A stretch of DNA of 64,000 nt from Arhodomonas sp052060015. Lineage in GTDB: Bacteria > Pseudomonadota > Gammaproteobacteria > Nitrococcales > Nitrococcaceae. Location of the stretch: NCBI RefSeq assembly GCF_052060015.1, contig NZ_JBPODZ010000011.1, positions 1 to 64,000 of the forward strand, given 5' to 3'. The position numbers and the translations under genes are program-made. Positions 9,601 to 16,847 of this stretch are shown piece by piece. Positions within the stretch are counted from its first letter, which is position 1, and each line of letters opens with the position of its first letter. The notes under the pieces are model-generated. The model was not told where the DNA came from. It saw nothing but the letters and a program-made list of their open reading frames with translations, and did no database searches.

Positions 9601-10274
9601 TGCACCGGGTCCTGGAGCTCGCCGTCTTCACGGAGCCGTCGTCCCTCGCCCCGCTGGTACGGCACCTGTTGCCCGCCTACGGCTTCGACGGCGGCTGGGC
9701 GGAGACGATCACCGCCCACCTAGAGGGTGTGCTCGCCACGCCGCTGGACGACGCCGGCATCCGGCTGGCGGATTTGGGCGGCGGGCAGCGCATCGACGAG
9801 CTGGCGTTCTACTTCCCCGCCGATGACGTGGCGGCCGCGGACCTGGACGCGGCCCTGCCGCCAGTGGGCGACACGCGGCGGCCGCCGCTGACCTTCGGCC
9901 GTATGCGCGGCATGCTCAAGGGCTACATCGACCTGCTCTTCGAGCACCAAGGCCGCTACTACGTGGTGGACTACAAGTCCAACCACCTGGGCAATACGAC
10001 CACGGCCTATGCCCCCCAGCGCCTGGAGCAGGCCATCGCCGCGAGCCGCTACGACCTGCAATACATGCTCTACACCCTGGCCGTGCACCGCCTGCTGCGC
10101 GCGCGGCTACCCGATTATGACTACGACCGCCACTTCGGCGGCGTCCGCTACCTCTTCCTCCGCGGCATGAGCCCGGCCAGCGGGCCGGGGGCGGGCATCC
10201 ACCGCGTGCGTCCGGAGCGCGCGGTGGTGGAGGCCCTAGACGCACTGTTCGGCGGCGCGGAGGCAACGGCATGA
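6669..10274 (+). CDS. recB: RecBCD enzyme subunit RecB (helicase-nuclease)
   Basis: RecB is the 3'-5' helicase and sole nuclease of RecBCD and loads RecA after Chi. The 1201-residue product has a Walker A motif (SAGTGKTYT, residues 23-31), the superfamily 1 block with LIDEFQDTDPAQYRIF, MIGDPKQAIYSFRGAD and IVTIHKSKGLQYPVVFLPF, and a C-terminal PD-(D/E)XK nuclease. The nuclease acidic residues are visible as D1088 in GYIDLLF, and D1101 and K1103 in VVDYKSNHLG. The spacing matches Escherichia coli D1067/D1080/K1082. Start and stop overlap recC and recD by 4 bases each. Both motor and nuclease motifs are intact, so it should be active. Confidence 0.96.
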   Translation: MTAMQELDIARLPLTGLRLIEASAGTGKTYTIAALYLRLVLDGAAELGRDLDLREILVVTFTEAATEELRDRIRGRLRAAARAFEVGAADGDDPVLEALLAQRDDHTACAERLREMLTRVDEAPIHTIHGFCHRALRENAFDSGAPFRAELVTDETHLQEAIVEDFWRRRFYARPEPYARWVRSRWRTPRDLLGELRGELNHPTLAILPEPDGAAREHLEQAFTAAAGEAAGQWHRAAGEALERIGEAVAAKRLSAAKDKGYAAERLATLRPGWEEWFAAPHLPLPAGFELLTNERLEESVLARAAKAGEGPPVHPLFDACSRVRELGDSLDRHRRIEVLHDGLLALREGLAARKREEQLLSFNDLLTTLADALDGPGGATLAPRLARRHPVALIDEFQDTDPAQYRIFQAVYQGRPGTGLFMIGDPKQAIYSFRGADIFTYMQARRATDAETGRFTLPRNFRSTERLVQAVDALFRAPQRPFVFEEIELPRVRAAGRADQRPLSIDGTAADGLQVWFQPRGEKEKTIAKGRAAERLAGACAGEIAGLLRRAADGAARLGERPLQAQDIAVLVRSHHQAEAVKQALAARGIAAVHQSRQSVFASREAEDLGHILRAVAEPGDDRLLRAALCTPLMGLSAAGLYREMQAGRPWEHRIERFAGYRERWEQRGVLPMLHTLLHEEGVIARVFAAPEAERRMTNLLHLGELLQQAATERYGITGVLRWLQEHIDDPDGAGEVAELRLESDAELVHIVTIHKSKGLQYPVVFLPFLALTRGAEKNPERARFHDDAGALCLDLGSEALDTHVARQRREDLAEEVRLLYVALTRASHRCYLAWGHYTDAERSGLGYLLFPGEDPDTGTPLGEFPETDAALRAPWDHLSEAHPGAITVTEVPAPNGAGAGESRPAERRGRALALTGTVRQDWRLSSYTGLLASHAGQLIEQPDHDAMEDATAIPSEPPAGGGIFGFPRGARAGTFLHRVLELAVFTEPSSLAPLVRHLLPAYGFDGGWAETITAHLEGVLATPLDDAGIRLADLGGGQRIDELAFYFPADDVAAADLDAALPPVGDTRRPPLTFGRMRGMLKGYIDLLFEHQGRYYVVDYKSNHLGNTTTAYAPQRLEQAIAASRYDLQYMLYTLAVHRLLRARLPDYDYDRHFGGVRYLFLRGMSPASGPGAGIHRVRPERAVVEALDALFGGAEATA

Positions 10275-12118
10275 GGGATCCGCTGCGCGAGGCCGCCACC
10301 GCAGGGCTGCTGCGGGCCCTGGACGCCCGCTTCGCGGAGTTCCTGCTCACCCTCGACGCGGGAACGCCACCAGCGGTACGCCTGGCAGCGGCCCTGGCCA
10401 GCCAGCAGCTCGGCGAGGGCCACATCTGCCTGGACCTCGCCGCCTTCGCCGGCCGCCGGGTCCTCGCCGACCCGGGCCAGGATGTGGCGGGAACGGATAC
10501 CCCTACCCTAGACGCCTGGCGGGAGACCCTGACCACGGCATCGGTGATGCAGACACCCGGGGGCGGACCGGCACCGCTGGTGTTGGACGGCGACCGGCTC
10601 TACCTGCGCCGCTACTGGTGCTTCGAGCAGCACCTGGCCGCGCGCCTCCACGCCCTCTCCGGCCAGGAAGCGCCGGTGGACGACCCCCTCCTCACCGACG
10701 GGCTCCAGCGGCTGTTCGGCGACCCCGGCAGCGGGGTGGACTGGCAGCGGGTCGCCGCGGCGGTGGCGGTGCTGCGTCCCTTCGCGGTGGTCTCCGGCGG
10801 CCCGGGCACCGGCAAGACCCATACCGTCAGCCGGGTCCTCGCCCTACTCGCCGAGCAGGGCCTGGCGGCGGGCGCCGCGCCGCGGATCCGCCTGGCCGCC
10901 CCCACCGGCAAGGCGGCGGCGCGCCTCACCGAATCCATCGCCGCCACCCTCCCCACTCCGGAACGGCTGCGCGATCCGGCAGTCCTGGAGGCCATCCCCC
11001 GGGAGGCGGTGACCCTGCACCGGCTGCTGCGGGCCCGGCCAGGCCGGCTGCGCTTCGGCCACAATGCCGACAACCCCCTGCACCTGGACGTGCTGCTGGT
11101 GGACGAGGCCTCCATGGTGGACTTGCCGCTGATGGCCCGGCTGGTGGAGGCACTGCCGCCCCGGGCGCGTCTGATCCTGCTCGGCGACAAGGACCAGCTC
11201 GCCTCCGTAGAGGCCGGCGCGGTGCTGGGCGATCTCTGTGCAGGGGCCGACGGCTATACACCGGCCATGCGCGAGCGCCTGGCGGCGGTGACCGGGCAAC
11301 GCCTGCCGGATATCGGGGCCGCCGGCCCGCTCGCCGACGGCATCACCTTCCTGCACCGCAGCCGGCGCTTCCGCGACGAGGGCGACGGCCCGCCGGGCAT
11401 CGGCCGACTGGCCCGGTTGATCCGCGACGGCGAGGGGGAGGCGACGGTGGCGCTGCTGCGGGAGGTCGGCGAGGGGGGTGCGCACGGCGAGCTCGCCTTC
11501 CGGGCCATGGACACCGCCGGCCTGCGCGGGGCGCTCGCGGAGCAGGCGCTTCCCCGCTACCGCGCCATCACCGAGGCCACCGAGGTCCACGACGCCTTCG
11601 CCGCCCTGGAGCGGTTCCGCATCCTCACCGCCCTGCGCGAGGGCCCCTTCGGCGCCGGCGGCATCAACCGCATGATCCGCGAGCTCCTCGGCCCGTTGGC
11701 CCGCGGGCGCTGGTACCACGGCCAGCCAGTGATGGTGACCCACAACGACTACGCCCTGGGCCTGTACAACGGCGACATTGGCCTGGTCTGGGAGACGGGC
11801 CAAGGGCTGCGCGCCCACTTCCCGGCGCCGGACAGCGGGCTGCGGGACTTCGCTCCCCAGCGCCTGCCCGCCCACCAGACCGTCTACGCCATGACCGTGC
11901 ACAAGAGCCAGGGCTCGGAGTTCCAGCGGTTGCTGCTGGTCCTGCCCGACGAGCCGAGCCCGGTGCTCACCCGCGAACTCCTCTACACCGGCCTCACCCG
12001 GGCCCGGGAACACGCCACCATCTGGGGCCGCCCGGGGGTCATCCGCGAGACGGTCCGCGACCGCCCCACCCGCCGCGCCTCGGGCCTCGCCAGCGCCGTG
12101 GCGGCACTTGGCCGATGA
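10271..12118 (+). CDS. recD: RecBCD enzyme subunit RecD (5'-3' helicase)
   Basis: RecD is the fast 5'-3' helicase of RecBCD. The 615-residue product carries Walker A GPGTGKT (residues 177-183), LVDEASMVDLPLMARLV as Walker B, LLGDKDQLASVEAGAVLGDLC, and the C-terminal motif YAMTVHKSQGSEF. All are standard for RecD of the short proteobacterial type (about 600 residues). It is the last gene of the recCBD operon and its ATG overlaps the recB stop. I see no strong terminator after it, and 59 bases separate it from the next operon. Confidence 0.96.
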   Translation: MRDPLREAATAGLLRALDARFAEFLLTLDAGTPPAVRLAAALASQQLGEGHICLDLAAFAGRRVLADPGQDVAGTDTPTLDAWRETLTTASVMQTPGGGPAPLVLDGDRLYLRRYWCFEQHLAARLHALSGQEAPVDDPLLTDGLQRLFGDPGSGVDWQRVAAAVAVLRPFAVVSGGPGTGKTHTVSRVLALLAEQGLAAGAAPRIRLAAPTGKAAARLTESIAATLPTPERLRDPAVLEAIPREAVTLHRLLRARPGRLRFGHNADNPLHLDVLLVDEASMVDLPLMARLVEALPPRARLILLGDKDQLASVEAGAVLGDLCAGADGYTPAMRERLAAVTGQRLPDIGAAGPLADGITFLHRSRRFRDEGDGPPGIGRLARLIRDGEGEATVALLREVGEGGAHGELAFRAMDTAGLRGALAEQALPRYRAITEATEVHDAFAALERFRILTALREGPFGAGGINRMIRELLGPLARGRWYHGQPVMVTHNDYALGLYNGDIGLVWETGQGLRAHFPAPDSGLRDFAPQRLPAHQTVYAMTVHKSQGSEFQRLLLVLPDEPSPVLTRELLYTGLTRAREHATIWGRPGVIRETVRDRPTRRASGLASAVAALGR

Positions 12119-12177
12119 TGGCGGCCATGGCAGCCTGAAACGGCCAATGCGACGATCATCACAGCGGGAGCCAGGGC

Positions 12178-12957
12178 ATGCCCATCCGCAACCGGCTGCA
12201 GGACGCCATCGACCACTCGGACCGCCCCACGGTGCTGCACGAGGGCGACGACCGGGGTATCTACTGGTTGGGGATCCCCGATGAGACGGCCTTTCGCTGC
12301 AATACCTACCTGATCCGCGACGGCGACGCCGGGATCCTCGTCGACCCCGGTAGCCGGCAATATTTCCCCATCGTCCGGGATCGCGTCGCGCAGATCATGC
12401 CGCCAGAGGCGGTGACGGGGATGATCCTCAGCCACCAGGATCCGGACGTGGCCGCTTCCATGGGGCAATGGCTGGCGCTGAACCCGGATATCACGGTCTT
12501 TGCCACGCCGCGCACGCAGGTGCTGCTGCCCCATTATGGTATCGAGGGATACGAGTGGCACGACATGGAACGCAATCCCGAGCACCGGCTCCCCTCCGGC
12601 GCGCGGCTGCGATTCATACCCGCGCCGTTCCTCCACTTTCCCGGGGCGGTGGCCACCCACGACGATGCCTCGGGCTACCTGTTCTCCGGCGATATCTGGG
12701 CGGCCCTGGACACCGACTGGCGATTGCTGGTGGAGGACTTCGAGGCGCATCGGCCCAAGCTGGACCTCTTCCACACGGAGTACATGGCCTCCAACCTCGC
12801 CGCCCGCGGCTTCCTCCACCAGTTGGACCGCTATCCCGTCGAGGCCATACTCCCGCAACACGGCTCCATCATCGGCCCCGATCATGTGGAGCTGGCGCTG
12901 GATTACTTGTACCGCCTGCGCTGTGGCACCGACATTATCTACGCGGACATCGAATGA
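12178..12957 (+). CDS. ODP-like diiron metallo-beta-lactamase-fold protein
   Basis: The 259-residue product has the metallo-beta-lactamase fold of the flavodiiron-protein core but no flavodoxin domain, as in the oxygen-binding diiron protein (ODP) group. Candidate metal ligands are H86, D88 and D90 in SHQDPDV, H153 in FLHFPG, D172 in FSGDIW and H228 in LPQHGS. In classic flavodiiron proteins the first motif is H-x-E-x-D-H; here the last position is valine (V91), so metal binding or chemistry may differ. ODP-type proteins are known as O2 or redox sensors in bacterial signalling. The downstream diguanylate cyclase overlaps it by 4 bases (ATGA), which suggests the two act together. An enzymatic hydrolase role cannot be excluded. 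Confidence 0.78.
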   Translation: MPIRNRLQDAIDHSDRPTVLHEGDDRGIYWLGIPDETAFRCNTYLIRDGDAGILVDPGSRQYFPIVRDRVAQIMPPEAVTGMILSHQDPDVAASMGQWLALNPDITVFATPRTQVLLPHYGIEGYEWHDMERNPEHRLPSGARLRFIPAPFLHFPGAVATHDDASGYLFSGDIWAALDTDWRLLVEDFEAHRPKLDLFHTEYMASNLAARGFLHQLDRYPVEAILPQHGSIIGPDHVELALDYLYRLRCGTDIIYADIE

Positions 12958-14114
12958 GCAGCGAAATCCCGGATACCGAAGACCTAACCCGGCGCGTCGC
13001 CGATCTGGAACGGGAAAACCGCCTGTTGCGTGAGTCCATGGGCCAGGCGGAACGCATGCGTGCCCTCTGGGAGCAGGCCCTAGAGGAGCTCAAGGCCACC
13101 AAGCAGACCCTGGAAGCACGCAACAAACAACTCGCCAGCCTCTATGGGGTGGCGGCGGCGGTGACCCGCTCGATCACCACCGAGGCGCTCTTCGAAGAGA
13201 TCCTCGATGCCATGGAAGGGGTGCTCTCCCTGGAACATCCCTGCCCCATGGGCATCTTCCTGGTCGAGGGGTTCGGCATGCGGCTGGCCGCCCACCGCGG
13301 GGCGTCGCGGGAGTTCCTCGCCGCCCACGAGGGCATGCAGGTGGGCGACTGCCTGTGCGGGCGGGCGGCACAGGATGGCAATATCATCGTCACCCGCGAT
13401 TGCCAGCGCGACCCCAATCACACCATCCGTTATCCCGGTTTCGAGCCCCATGGCCACCTGATCCTGCCGCTGAAGGCCCAGGACGAAACCGTAGGTGTCT
13501 TCTACTATTATCTGCCGCCGAACTTCGAGTTGAGCCAGCGGGAGATGGACACCTTCGTGGCCATCGGCCAACAGCTCGGCCTGGCCATCCATAACGCCCG
13601 CCTCTACGAGGAAACCCGGGCGCTGTCCATGCGCGACGCGCTGACCGCCCTCGGTAACCGCCGCTACCTGGACCTGGCGCTGGAGCGGGACCTGGGCAAC
13701 GCCCGGCGCCACGGCATGGGGCTGGCGGTAGCCATGCTGGATATCGACCACTTCAAGGCCTACAACGACCGCCACGGCCACCCGGAGGGCGACCGGCTGC
13801 TCAAGGAGCTGGCCGGGATCCTGCGCGGCGAGCTCCGCGGCGGCGACCTGCCGGTCCGCCTCGGCGGCGAGGAATTCCTGGTCCTGCTGCCCGGCTGCGA
13901 CCGGGAACGCGGGGCCGAGGCGGGCGAGCGCATCCGCCGCCTCGTGGCGCAGCGAACACCGGTGACCGTCAGCCTGGGCGTGGCCGTCCTCGAGGGATCG
14001 GGTTGCCAGGCGCAGTCCCTGATCGAGGCCGCGGACAATGCCCTCTACCAGGCCAAGGCAGCCGGCCGGAACCGTGTCCAGGTCGTGGGCTGCGGAGAGC
14101 AATCGGCGCGATGA
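12954..14114 (+). CDS. GAF domain diguanylate cyclase
   Basis: This gene makes a cytoplasmic c-di-GMP synthase of 386 residues. Residues 10-60 form a probable coiled coil. Residues about 61-220 form a GAF domain containing GDCLCGRAA with C133 and C135. Residues about 225-380 are the GGDEF domain. The active-site motif is GGEEF (304-308). An RxxD inhibitory site (R295-D298) lies exactly five residues upstream, so product inhibition is expected. DIDHFKAYND carries the metal and GTP-binding residues. There is no membrane segment. Start and stop overlap the neighbouring genes as ATGA, so the ODP-like protein, cyclase and secreted protein are made together. I infer that the ODP-like protein supplies the input signal to the cyclase. 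Confidence 0.9.
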   Translation: MSSEIPDTEDLTRRVADLERENRLLRESMGQAERMRALWEQALEELKATKQTLEARNKQLASLYGVAAAVTRSITTEALFEEILDAMEGVLSLEHPCPMGIFLVEGFGMRLAAHRGASREFLAAHEGMQVGDCLCGRAAQDGNIIVTRDCQRDPNHTIRYPGFEPHGHLILPLKAQDETVGVFYYYLPPNFELSQREMDTFVAIGQQLGLAIHNARLYEETRALSMRDALTALGNRRYLDLALERDLGNARRHGMGLAVAMLDIDHFKAYNDRHGHPEGDRLLKELAGILRGELRGGDLPVRLGGEEFLVLLPGCDRERGAEAGERIRRLVAQRTPVTVSLGVAVLEGSGCQAQSLIEAADNALYQAKAAGRNRVQVVGCGEQSAR

Positions 14115-15124
14115 ACCCGCCCACCCTGCGCCGATGGCGCTTCGTGGCGCTGTTCACCGCGCTCATGGCGCCGGGGTTCGGCCCCGCCCTGGCCGAGCCC
14201 TTCCTCACGGGAACACCACCGGCCGAGCGCCACCGACTCGAGGCGCTGCGCGAGGGTTTCACCGCCGCCGGCGGTTTCCAACGGGTGGACGCTGCGGCGC
14301 TCACCGAGGCGCTGTCCAGCGCGCTTGCCGACTCGGACTCCGTTTTTCCCGCCCATGCCCGGCTCGACCCCCTCACCAAGGCCGCCCTGACGATGGAGAC
14401 ACGGGAACCGGCCGCGCCCTTCGCCCGCTATCGCCTCCGCTACGGCCTGGCGATGGTGGTTGGCTCCCCCGCGGGCAAACGCATCTCGGTCAGCCTGATC
14501 GAGGTGCAGCGTTTCAACCTGGGGACACGACGGCACCGGACGCTGATCCGCGAGCATGGCGAGAAGGCCGGCGATGTCACGGCGTTCGCACCGGGCCCCC
14601 ACCTGGCCTATCGCCTGATCACCCGTCCGCTGATGGGCCATCACGCCGCCATCGACGCCGTGGCCCGCCGCGTCATCCCTGACGCAGAGGCCCGGCGGAT
14701 GCAGTGCCTGGGCCACCCCTGCCTGAGCAGCGCCGCCACCAACGGAACCCGCCGAGCATGGGGATCGCTGCGCCCCGTCGACTTCGAGCCCCGCCGCACC
14801 CCGCCGGTCGCCGCCGTCGTGGAGGCCCTGCTCCGGCTCCACCGGGGCGCCCCGGAGGCCCAGGAAGACCCACGCTGGCGGGAATTCGAGCCACGGGAGG
14901 CAGTGCCGCCGGGGGAACCGTTCGTGGAGATCGTCGTCGAGACGGGATTCCAGCAGGAGCCCGCGCTAGATGCGGTGCTTCGGGACCGCGATCTCATGGA
15001 CCACAGCGTCCACACGATCTGGCGGCGCCTCCTCCACCTGCCCGCCGGCGCGGAGAGCTATCATGGGCTGGATGTGGTCTACCGCCGCGGGCCTTCGGAG
15101 GATGGGCACCCCCCACGGCATTAG
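14111..15124 (+). CDS. secreted protein of unknown function
   Basis: The 337-residue product has a signal peptide (hydrophobic FVALFTALMAPGFGPALA, probable cleavage after ALA near residue 28). The mature protein is mixed alpha/beta with two close cysteines in QCLGHPCLSS. I recognise no catalytic motif or named family. The ATG overlaps the cyclase stop (ATGA), so it belongs to the same operon. It may be a periplasmic effector or sensor linked to c-di-GMP output, or unrelated cargo. The start is chosen because the overlap is exact and the signal peptide begins there; open sequence upstream is antisense-like. Confidence 0.65.
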   Translation: MNPPTLRRWRFVALFTALMAPGFGPALAEPFLTGTPPAERHRLEALREGFTAAGGFQRVDAAALTEALSSALADSDSVFPAHARLDPLTKAALTMETREPAAPFARYRLRYGLAMVVGSPAGKRISVSLIEVQRFNLGTRRHRTLIREHGEKAGDVTAFAPGPHLAYRLITRPLMGHHAAIDAVARRVIPDAEARRMQCLGHPCLSSAATNGTRRAWGSLRPVDFEPRRTPPVAAVVEALLRLHRGAPEAQEDPRWREFEPREAVPPGEPFVEIVVETGFQQEPALDAVLRDRDLMDHSVHTIWRRLLHLPAGAESYHGLDVVYRRGPSEDGHPPRH

Positions 15125-15165
15125 CCCAAGGCAGGCGCATGCGACGGCGCACCCCGTATCGGCCA

Positions 15166-15194
15166 TTGCTTTTTATAGACGATCGGTCTATATT
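15166..15194 (+). promoter_or_regulatory. acuR promoter with palindromic operator
   Basis: TTGCTT (15166-15171) and TATATT (15189-15194) are spaced by 17 bases, a good sigma-70 match. A perfect inverted repeat TATAGAC-N5-GTCTATA (15174-15192) covers the spacer and the -10 box, the usual arrangement for an autorepressing TetR protein. The predicted transcription start falls within a base or two of the acuR ATG at 15201. No ribosome site lies between, so the transcript may be leaderless. Confidence 0.75.
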
Positions 15195-15200
15195 TTCCTC

Positions 15201-15833
15201 ATGACATCTCCAGCACCGAACCGCCGGCGCGGGCGTCCGCCCAAGTCGCCGCGGGCCGAGGATGACACGCGCGCCGCGCTGATCCGCAGCGGCACCGAGG
15301 TGCTCACCGAGCAGGGTTTCACGGCGTCCGGGATCGACGGGATCCTCAAGCGCGTCGGGGTCCCCAAGGGCTCCTTCTATTATTACTTCCCGAGCAAGAA
15401 GGCCTTCGGCCGCGCCGTGATGGAACACTACGGCGCCTATTTCGCCAACAAGCTGGATCGCCATCTGCTGAATCCCGAGCAACCGCCCCTCCGCCGTATC
15501 GAGGCCTTTGTCACCGATGCCAAAGAGGGCATGGCCCGTCACGACTTTCGACGGGGATGCCTGGTGGGGAACCTGGGCCAGGAGGTGTGCAGCCTGCCGG
15601 ACGAGTATCGGCAGTGGCTGCAGGCCACCCTCGAGGATTGGCAGCGCCGCGTGGCGCGCTGCCTCGAAGAGGCGAAGGAACTCGGCGAGCTCCGCGGCGA
15701 CGTCGATTGCGCCCGGCTTGCCGAGGCCTTCTGGATCGGCTGGGAGGGGGCGGTGATGCGGTCCAGGCTGGAGCGCAGCGTTCGGCCCATGGAGGTCTTC
15801 GTGCGCTCCTACCTGGAGGGGCTTCCTCGCTAG
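15201..15833 (+). CDS. acuR: AcuR-like TetR family transcriptional regulator
   Basis: The 210-residue product has a basic start (NRRRGRPPK), a TetR helix-turn-helix (about residues 39-72, with GILKRVGVPKGSFYYYF) and a C-terminal ligand domain. The GRPPK start and the C-terminal GCLVGNLGQE block fit the AcuR group. AcuR represses acuI in bacteria that handle acrylate from dimethylsulfoniopropionate. Here acuI follows 17 bases downstream on the same strand. The palindrome over its own promoter suggests autorepression and control of both genes. The specific inducer is inferred from the family. Confidence 0.8.
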   Translation: MTSPAPNRRRGRPPKSPRAEDDTRAALIRSGTEVLTEQGFTASGIDGILKRVGVPKGSFYYYFPSKKAFGRAVMEHYGAYFANKLDRHLLNPEQPPLRRIEAFVTDAKEGMARHDFRRGCLVGNLGQEVCSLPDEYRQWLQATLEDWQRRVARCLEEAKELGELRGDVDCARLAEAFWIGWEGAVMRSRLERSVRPMEVFVRSYLEGLPR

Positions 15834-15850
15834 CGTCAGAGAGGTGAGTG

Positions 15851-16831
15851 ATGTTTAAGGCGATATTGATCGAAAAGCCGGACGGTGAGCAGCGCGTCGG
15901 AGTCCAGACGCTGGATGAATCCCAGCTCCCGGAGGGCGCCGTGACCGTACGGGTGGAATACAGCACCCTGAACTACAAGGATGCCCTCGCCATCACCGGC
16001 AAGGGGCCCGTTGTGCGGCAGTTTCCCATGGTGCCGGGCATTGACCTGGCGGGAACCGTGGAGACCTCGAGCTCCGACGCGTACCAGCCGGGGGACAGCG
16101 TCCTGCTCAATGGCTGGGGTGTGGGGGAGAAGCACTGGGGCGGCCTCGCGGAGAAGGCCCGGCTGGACAGTGGCTGGCTGATTCCGCTGCCTGGCGCATT
16201 CAGCGCCCGCCAGACCATGGCCATCGGCACCGCCGGCTACACCGCCATGCTCTCGGTGATGGCGCTGGAGCGCCACGGCGTGACCCCGGAGCAGGGCGAT
16301 GTGCTGGTCACCGGCGCCAACGGCGGTGTCGGCAGCTACGCCATCGCGCTCCTCGCGCGGCTCGGATACCGGGTGATCGCGGCGACCGGACGCACCCAGG
16401 AAGCGGACTACCTCCGGGGCCTGGGGGCACAGGAGATCATCGAGCGCAGCGAGCTCTCGGAGCCCGGGCGGCCCCTCGCCAAGGAGCGCTGGGCCGGCGC
16501 CGTGGACTCGGTGGGCAGCCACACGCTGGCGAACGTCCTAGCCTCGACGCAATATGGCGGCACGGTGGCGGCCTGCGGGCTGGCACAAGGCATGGACCTC
16601 CCCAGCAGCGTGGCCCCCTTCATCCTGCGCGGTGTGACGCTCGCCGGCATTGACAGCGTCATGCGGCCCCAATCGGACCGCATCGAGGCATGGCGCCGGC
16701 TCGGCGAGCTGCTCGACCCGGAACAGCTCGACGCCATCACGCACACCATTGGCCTCGAGGAGGCCATCGACAAGGCCGGGGAGCTCCTCGAGGGCAAGGT
16801 CCGCGGGAGGATCGTCGTCCGCCTGCAGTGA
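15851..16831 (+). CDS. acuI: acrylyl-CoA reductase (NADPH), AcuI/YhdH family
   Basis: AcuI is a zinc-independent medium-chain dehydrogenase/reductase that converts toxic acryloyl-CoA to propionyl-CoA using NADPH. The 326-residue product matches the family's usual length. It has STLNYKDALAITGKGPVVR and MVPGIDLAGTVE near the start, the Rossmann motif VTGANGGVGSYA in the centre and a GKVRGRIVV ending, all typical of YhdH/AcuI. The ATG at 15851 is preferred over the GTG at 15848 because GAGG lies 6 bases before it. Genes for DMSP cleavage are not in this window, so the role may be general acrylate detoxification. Confidence 0.88.
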   Translation: MFKAILIEKPDGEQRVGVQTLDESQLPEGAVTVRVEYSTLNYKDALAITGKGPVVRQFPMVPGIDLAGTVETSSSDAYQPGDSVLLNGWGVGEKHWGGLAEKARLDSGWLIPLPGAFSARQTMAIGTAGYTAMLSVMALERHGVTPEQGDVLVTGANGGVGSYAIALLARLGYRVIAATGRTQEADYLRGLGAQEIIERSELSEPGRPLAKERWAGAVDSVGSHTLANVLASTQYGGTVAACGLAQGMDLPSSVAPFILRGVTLAGIDSVMRPQSDRIEAWRRLGELLDPEQLDAITHTIGLEEAIDKAGELLEGKVRGRIVVRLQ

Positions 16832-16847
16832 CCCCACCGCCCCCGGA

